This document shows, one piece after another, positions 6,216-9,736 of a stretch of DNA of 9,736 bases. Position 1 is the first letter of the stretch. Each line of letters begins with the position of its first letter. The translations under genes and the position numbers were made by a program. Under the pieces are notes generated by a model. The model was not told the origin of the DNA, did not search any database, and saw nothing but the letters and a program-made list of their open reading frames with translations. The stretch lies in assembly GCA_955652155.1 (NCBI GenBank), contig CATPAT010000087.1:1-9736 (forward strand), read 5' to 3'. This DNA is from an uncultured Chthoniobacterales bacterium (GTDB taxonomy: Bacteria > Verrucomicrobiota > Verrucomicrobiia > Chthoniobacterales > UBA10450).

Positions 6216-8009
6216 GTGGCGCAACAGAGCACCAGGATCGAGGACTACGCCTTTATCAGCGATACTCAGACCGGTGCGTTGGTTAGCCGTGATGGATGCG
6301 TGGATTGGCTTTGTTTCCCGCGGTTCGATTCCGGCGCCTGCTTCGCGTCGTTGTTAGGCACGCGTGACAATGGCCATTGGCGTTTCTGGCCGAAGGAAGA
6401 GATCGACCGGACCAGTCGTCGATATCGCGGAGATGCCTTGATTCTTGAAACGGAGATCGAAACCAAAGAAGGCGCCGTCCGGTTAATCGATTTCATGCCG
6501 CCGCGCGGCGAAAATCCCGACCTCATCCGCATCGTGGAAGGAATTCGCGGTCAAGTAGTGATACAAATGGAGCTCATCATTCGGTTCGATTACGGCCGCA
6601 CGATCCCGTGGGTGCGAACCGGGCACGGCGGATTGGAAGCGATCGCAGGTCCGAACGGACTTATTCTGCGCACGCCGGTCAAAACGCGGGGCGAGGATCT
6701 GACGACAGTTGCCGAATTCACAGTCAAGAAAGGTGACCGCGTGCCGTTTGTCCTCACCTGGTTCGCATCGCATTCCCGGCCTCCTAAAAAAGTTACCCCC
6801 GACCATGCCCTGCGCGACACGGAAAGATATTGGAAAAAATGGGCGAAGCGCTGCCACCGCAAAACCCCATGGGACGACGCGGTGGTTCGCTCGCTTGTCG
6901 TCCTGAAAGGCCTGACGTATGGACCCACCGGTGGGATTGTGGCCGCGGCCACAACTTCTTTACCCGAGGAGATCGGCGGAGTGCGCAATTGGGATTATCG
7001 CTACTGCTGGTTGCGCGATGCGACCCTCACCCTGATCGCTTTGGTCGACGCCGGTTATCAAAGCGAAGCCAAGAGCTGGCGCGAATGGCTCTTGCGCGCA
7101 ATTGCAGGCAGCGCCGATCAAATGCAAATCATGTACGGTGTCCGCGGCGAACGCCGTCTGGAAGAGCTCGAAATCCCTTGGTTGTCAGGGTACGAAAATT
7201 CAAAACCAGTGCGCATCGGCAATGCCGCTTCCAGTCAGTTTCAGCTCGATGTTTATGGCGAAGTCCTGGGGACGATGTATCGAGCGCACCAGGCCGGAAT
7301 CGAAAATCGCGAGACCGATTGGCGTCTGCAAGTCGCCTTGATGAATTTTCTCGAATCAAATTGGAACAAGCCAGACGAAGGCATCTGGGAAGTGCGCGGC
7401 GATCCGAAACATTTCACCCACTCCAAAATGATGGCGTGGGTGGCTTTCGACCGCGCGGTTAAATTGGTTGAGGAATGTGGATGCCGGGGCGCGGAACATG
7501 TCGATCGATGGCGGAAAATTCGCGATCAAATCCATAAAGAAGTTTGCGCGCGCGGATTCAGTCCGGACAAGAAAGCTTTTACGCAGTATTACGGCTCGGA
7601 TGCCCTCGACGCGAGTTTGCTCATGATGCCACTCGCCGGGTTCCTTCCATTTACCGACAAGCGAATACGCGGGACAATCGAAGGGATCGAACGCGAGCTG
7701 ATGCAAGACGGTTTCGTCCTCCGGTATCGACCCGAAGAAGGCGTGGACGGTTTGCCAGGGAGGGAAGGTGTATTTCTGCCCTGCTCATTTTGGCTGGCCT
7801 CATGCTTGCATCGCGTCGACCGCAAAAAAGCGGCCCGTGAGCTCTTTGAGCGTTTGCTTTCTGTCCGAAACGATCTCGGATTACTTTCGGAAGAATACGA
7901 CCCGAGATCAAAGCGGCAGCTCGGGAATTTTCCTCAGGCATTTTCGCATGTATCGCTCATAACCGCGGCTCTCGTCTTGAGCGATCAGCATCCGTCAATC
8001 GGCCCGTGA
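6216..8009 (+). CDS. Glycoside hydrolase family 15 protein (glucoamylase/trehalase type)
   Basis: This 597-residue cytoplasmic enzyme (no signal peptide) should release glucose with inversion from an alpha-glucan, oligosaccharide or trehalose; the exact substrate is not decidable by eye. An N-terminal beta domain typical of bacterial GH15 (IEDYAFISDTQTGALVSRDG at 8-27, then VDWLCFPRFDS) spans roughly residues 1-215. A catalytic (alpha/alpha)6 barrel follows. Key parts are GGVRNWDYRYCWLRDAT (254-270), a substrate-pocket signature, and WLSGYENSKPVRIGNAA. GIWEVRG has Glu392 as the likely general acid, and LLSEEYDP has Glu559 or Glu560 as the likely general base; these roles are assigned by family analogy. 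Length is normal and the gene looks intact. The start is the GTG at 6216; no ATG fits the conserved N-terminus. A partner such as a trehalose-synthesis gene is not adjacent. Readthrough from rpmH is possible, since no terminator is seen between them. Confidence 0.93.
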   Translation: MAQQSTRIEDYAFISDTQTGALVSRDGCVDWLCFPRFDSGACFASLLGTRDNGHWRFWPKEEIDRTSRRYRGDALILETEIETKEGAVRLIDFMPPRGENPDLIRIVEGIRGQVVIQMELIIRFDYGRTIPWVRTGHGGLEAIAGPNGLILRTPVKTRGEDLTTVAEFTVKKGDRVPFVLTWFASHSRPPKKVTPDHALRDTERYWKKWAKRCHRKTPWDDAVVRSLVVLKGLTYGPTGGIVAAATTSLPEEIGGVRNWDYRYCWLRDATLTLIALVDAGYQSEAKSWREWLLRAIAGSADQMQIMYGVRGERRLEELEIPWLSGYENSKPVRIGNAASSQFQLDVYGEVLGTMYRAHQAGIENRETDWRLQVALMNFLESNWNKPDEGIWEVRGDPKHFTHSKMMAWVAFDRAVKLVEECGCRGAEHVDRWRKIRDQIHKEVCARGFSPDKKAFTQYYGSDALDASLLMMPLAGFLPFTDKRIRGTIEGIERELMQDGFVLRYRPEEGVDGLPGREGVFLPCSFWLASCLHRVDRKKAARELFERLLSVRNDLGLLSEEYDPRSKRQLGNFPQAFSHVSLITAALVLSDQHPSIGP

Positions 8010-8155
8010 CCTCGGCTGCGTCCAAAAAACCTGCTACCGCGACGCCCACTGTCATTAGCTAAGTCCAACTACCGTTAAATCTGGAAAATTACGAGTAATA
8101 CCTGTCGCTTAAGAAGCGCGAGAATTATTTCGGAATTTGAACGAACTTCGCGACA

Positions 8156-8175
8156 TGGAAGACGATGTTCTTCCA
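8156..8175. repeat. Inverted repeat (7-bp stem, 6-nt loop)
   Basis: TGGAAGA (8156-8162) pairs perfectly with TCTTCCA (8169-8175) across the loop CGATGT. It lies 147 bases after the GH15 stop. It has modest G+C and no T-tract, so a terminator role is uncertain; a protein-binding site or chance are alternatives. Confidence 0.35.
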
Positions 8176-8233
8176 GCCTCAATCAAACGTCCCAATCAAG
8201 TTAACCGGCCGGCGAATAATGGAGATAGAAGTT

Positions 8234-8255
8234 GCGCGTTGTGCATCGCACGCGC
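8234..8255. repeat. G+C-rich inverted repeat (6-bp stem) upstream of tRNA-Lys
   Basis: GCGCGT (8234-8239) pairs with ACGCGC (8250-8255) across a ten-base loop. It lies 38 bases before the tRNA gene, where promoter elements would be expected. About ten bases further on there is a loose T-rich stretch. It could be a weak terminator that insulates the tRNA, or a chance palindrome. Confidence 0.3.
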
Positions 8256-8293
8256 CTGAGTAATTTCCGATTCTTTTGCGGACGTGCTAATTC

Positions 8294-8366
8294 GCACCGT
8301 TAGCTCAATTGGCAGAGCAAGTGACTCTTAATCACTGGGTTATAGGTTCAAGTCCTATACGGTGCA
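8294..8366 (+). tRNA. tRNA-Lys (anticodon CTT)
   Basis: The 73-nt gene folds into a full cloverleaf. The acceptor stem is GCACCGT (8294-8300) with ACGGTGC (8359-8365). The D arm is GCTC/GAGC (8303-8306, 8315-8318) with GG in its loop. The anticodon stem is AGTGA/TCACT (8320-8324, 8332-8336) with loop CTCTTAA. The variable loop has five bases, and the T arm is ATAGG/CCTAT with loop TTCAAGT (8347-8353). The anticodon CTT (8327-8329) reads the lysine codon AAG. The discriminator is A at 8366. CCA is not encoded and must be added after transcription. Confidence 0.96.
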
Positions 8367-8368
8367 AA

Positions 8369-8390
8369 AGTCCGAGCCGGACTGGCGTTT
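8369..8390 (-). repeat. Palindromic repeat, copy B; possible terminator of tRNA-Lys
   Basis: AGTCC (8369-8373), loop GAGCC, GGACT (8379-8383) form a five-pair hairpin three bases after the tRNA end. Four bases later comes TTTT (8388-8391), which can also pair with the AAAA just before the stem. It may act as a weak Rho-independent terminator. Read on the minus strand it contains the same 13-base core, GTCCGGCTCGGAC, as 3227-3239 in the aminopeptidase gene, and it matches that copy at 19 of 22 positions. Confidence 0.4.
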
Positions 8391-8435
8391 TCGCTTGCCG
8401 CCCCCGAGATTGACAATTCACTCTGTGCAAGGTCG

Positions 8436-9125
8436 ATGAAAATTTCGGTAGTCATTCCCGTTTTTAACGAGCGCGGCACAATTGAGCAGATCGTAAACGC
8501 GGTCCGTTCCGCGCCGGTGGAGAACATTGAAATCATCGTTGTGGACGACGCATCCACTGATGGAACTCAACAGCTGTTGAAAGAAAAAATTTCGTCGATG
8601 GTCAATCAAATCATTTATCAGCCCCGCAATTGCGGCAAAGGGGCGGCGCTCCGGGCCGGGTTCGCCGCTGCTACTGGCGATGTGATTTTGGTGCAGGACG
8701 CCGACCTCGAATATACGCCGGCCGATTATCCAACTTTGCTCGAGCCGATTCTTTCGGGAAATGCCGATGCGGTCTTCGGCTCACGCTTCATGGGCGGCCG
8801 ACCGCATCGTGTTCTCTATTTCTGGCACATGGTTGGAAACAGATTTCTCACGTTGCTCTCAAACATGTTCACCAATCTGAATCTGACCGATTTAGAGACG
8901 TGCTACAAAGCGTTCCGGGCGCCGTTGGTAAAGAATCTTAATCTTCGCGAAGATCGGTTCGGGTTCGAGCCAGAAGTAACAGCAAAGTTGGCAAAGACGA
9001 GATGTCGCATTTACGAAGTGGGCATTTCTTATAACGGCCGCACCTACAGCGAAGGCAAAAAAGTGAATTGGAAAGATGGTGTCCACGCCGTCTACGCAAT
9101 CTTGCGCTACAATTTGTTCGAGTAG
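8436..9125 (+). CDS. Family 2 glycosyltransferase, DPM1/polyprenyl-phosphate type
   Basis: This is a 229-residue GT-A fold enzyme, probably moving a sugar from a nucleotide donor to a polyprenyl phosphate or similar acceptor at the inner face of the membrane. The sequence opens directly with MKISVVIPVFNE, the first nucleotide-binding strand of GT2. It continues with IIVVDDASTDGT (33-44), the loop NCGKGAALRAGF (65-76) and the metal-binding DAD (88-90) in VQDADLEYTP. The acceptor-side block GSRFMGG (115-121) and TDLETCYKAFR (151-161) is characteristic of DPM/DPG-synthase-like enzymes. The C-terminus ends at the domain edge (AILRYNLFE), with no membrane helices and no GtrA-like part, so it is the short, single-domain form. 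No other polysaccharide gene is nearby. The ATG is preceded by a weak AAGG. The sugar and acceptor cannot be determined here. Confidence 0.92.
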   Translation: MKISVVIPVFNERGTIEQIVNAVRSAPVENIEIIVVDDASTDGTQQLLKEKISSMVNQIIYQPRNCGKGAALRAGFAAATGDVILVQDADLEYTPADYPTLLEPILSGNADAVFGSRFMGGRPHRVLYFWHMVGNRFLTLLSNMFTNLNLTDLETCYKAFRAPLVKNLNLREDRFGFEPEVTAKLAKTRCRIYEVGISYNGRTYSEGKKVNWKDGVHAVYAILRYNLFE

Positions 9126-9225
9126 CGCGGAAAGGCCGTCCTCTGGGATATCGAGTGCCTGCAATACGCCGGCTGGCGAAATAACTGCTTGACCATAAGC
9201 GGTATCCTAGCGCAAAGAACCGGTC

Positions 9226-9736
9226 GTGAAAGCCTTAGTTCGTTTCGCCGTTTTGTCAGGCAGCGTGGCCCTGACATTTTTCACCATGGCCGGTCCGGAG
9301 CCACTTCCAGTCAATGAATCAAAGAATGAAGCAAAGCCGGAAGAACCGCGTCTCTGGCAAGGTTTCTATATCGGCATCAACGCCGGGTATGCTTTCGATC
9401 TGGACACGGACGTCAGCGATCTCAATTTTTTGAACGCCGGACCTCCGGTGCGAACTTTTTCATTCGATTCCGATGGCCCAGTCGCGGGCGGACAGGTTGG
9501 ATTTAACCTGCAACCATTAAATTGGCTGGTGCTCGGAATCGAGGGTGACGGCGGCTATTTCGGCGTCCATGGACGGGCGAGGCAGCCCGGCTCGGCTCCT
9601 AACGGCACATTCGCGACGATCGATCCCGGCGCCTACGTCACCGTTCGCGGACGGATCGGCCTGGCCCGCGATCGCTGGTTGCTTTATGTGACTGGGGGCT
9701 GGTTCGGTTCGAATTATGAGCGGAGCATCAACGACA
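9226..9736 (+). CDS. Outer-membrane beta-barrel protein, 3' end outside window
   Basis: The first 170 residues are present and the frame runs off the window. The N-terminus (VKALVRFAVLSGSVALTFFT) is a signal peptide, which favours the GTG at 9226 over the in-frame ATG at 9286 inside it. A charged, Pro-rich linker (about 24-43) follows. Then comes LWQGFYIGINAGYAF (43-57), the typical first strand of Omp25/31-like or porin-family eight-stranded barrels. Later strands alternate polar and non-polar residues: AGGQVGFNLQ (87-96), WLVLGIEGDGGYFG (100-113), AYVTVRGRIGLARDRWLLYVTGGW (about 136-159). The likely location is the outer membrane. The role (porin, structural or adhesion) is unknown. It is 100 nt downstream of the glycosyltransferase gene and probably has its own promoter, which I could not identify. 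Only the first part of the barrel is visible. Confidence 0.8.
   Translation, partial: MKALVRFAVLSGSVALTFFTMAGPEPLPVNESKNEAKPEEPRLWQGFYIGINAGYAFDLDTDVSDLNFLNAGPPVRTFSFDSDGPVAGGQVGFNLQPLNWLVLGIEGDGGYFGVHGRARQPGSAPNGTFATIDPGAYVTVRGRIGLARDRWLLYVTGGWFGSNYERSIND

Larger units (their letters stand above)
8010..8293. other. Intergenic region with small inverted repeats
   Basis: I see no credible coding frame in these 284 bases between the GH15 gene and tRNA-Lys. It contains three short inverted repeats (8106-8118, 8156-8175 and 8234-8255) and the palindrome CCGGCCGG near 8206. No long T-run follows any of the hairpins, so none is a classic intrinsic terminator. A tRNA promoter must lie near its right end, but I could not find a convincing -35/-10 pair. 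Confidence 0.5.

Noticed and set aside
6053..6286. Candidate rnpA just after rpmH
   Set aside because: The frame overlaps rpmH and the GH15 start, and its translation lacks the RNR-type motif and the size of the RNase P protein.
6830..7462. A 210-residue plus-strand open frame inside the GH15 gene
   Set aside because: It is out of frame with the conserved GH15 motifs and very rich in Arg and Ser.
8410..8415. TTGACA as a -35 box for the glycosyltransferase gene
   Set aside because: A -10 at the normal distance would fall on the start codon at 8436, and no -10-like hexamer is present there.
9189..9208. TTGACC and TATCCT as a promoter for the outer-membrane protein gene
   Set aside because: The spacing between the two hexamers is only eight bases, too short for a sigma-70 promoter.
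1..9736. CRISPR array, transposase, phage or toxin-antitoxin genes
   Set aside because: No regularly spaced direct repeats and no matching protein motifs were seen on either strand.

Overview
The window looks like ordinary chromosome from a free-living Gram-negative-type bacterium. The best guess is Verrucomicrobiota, perhaps a soil Chthoniobacterales ('Spartobacteria') lineage. That placement is inferred from gene style, a moderate G+C content (about 55% where counted) and the pairing of an ECF sigma/anti-sigma locus with an M1 aminopeptidase and an outer-membrane barrel protein. No marker gene here fixes the phylum.

Layout. The first ~160 bases are much richer in G+C (73% by hand count) than what follows and read, in frame 2, like a membrane protein that dissolves without a stop; this may be an assembly join or a decayed gene end. 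A plus-strand cluster follows: a helical hypothetical protein (178-849), an ECF RNA polymerase sigma factor (878-1489), a single-pass anti-sigma-like protein whose start overlaps the sigma gene by 14 nt (1476-1991), a small secreted protein (1999-2538), and a large M1-family zinc aminopeptidase (2605-5304). A GNAT acetyltransferase gene (5309-5815) converges on the aminopeptidase gene. Divergent from it is rpmH (ribosomal protein L34, 5977-6150), a short gene that is easily missed. It is followed by a GH15 glucoamylase/trehalase-type glycosidase (6216-8009) and not by the usual rnpA.

After a 284-base gap with small inverted repeats come tRNA-Lys(CTT) (8294-8366), a DPM1-like family 2 glycosyltransferase (8436-9125) and the 5' part of an outer-membrane beta-barrel protein (9226 to the window end).

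How the genes fit together. The sigma and anti-sigma genes form a membrane-signalling pair, and the next two same-strand genes encode a protein with a clear signal peptide and a probably exported peptidase. This suggests, but does not prove, a cell-envelope or protein-turnover response. The remaining genes look like independent housekeeping or metabolic units.

The most interesting signal is a short hairpin sequence present twice. One copy lies in frame inside a Pro/Gly-rich insertion of the aminopeptidase (3219-3240), and the other lies in inverse orientation just behind tRNA-Lys (8369-8390). They share an identical 13-base core. This would fit a dispersed palindromic (REP-like) element family that can also insert into coding sequence. 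I see no CRISPR array, phage, transposase, rRNA or defence system.
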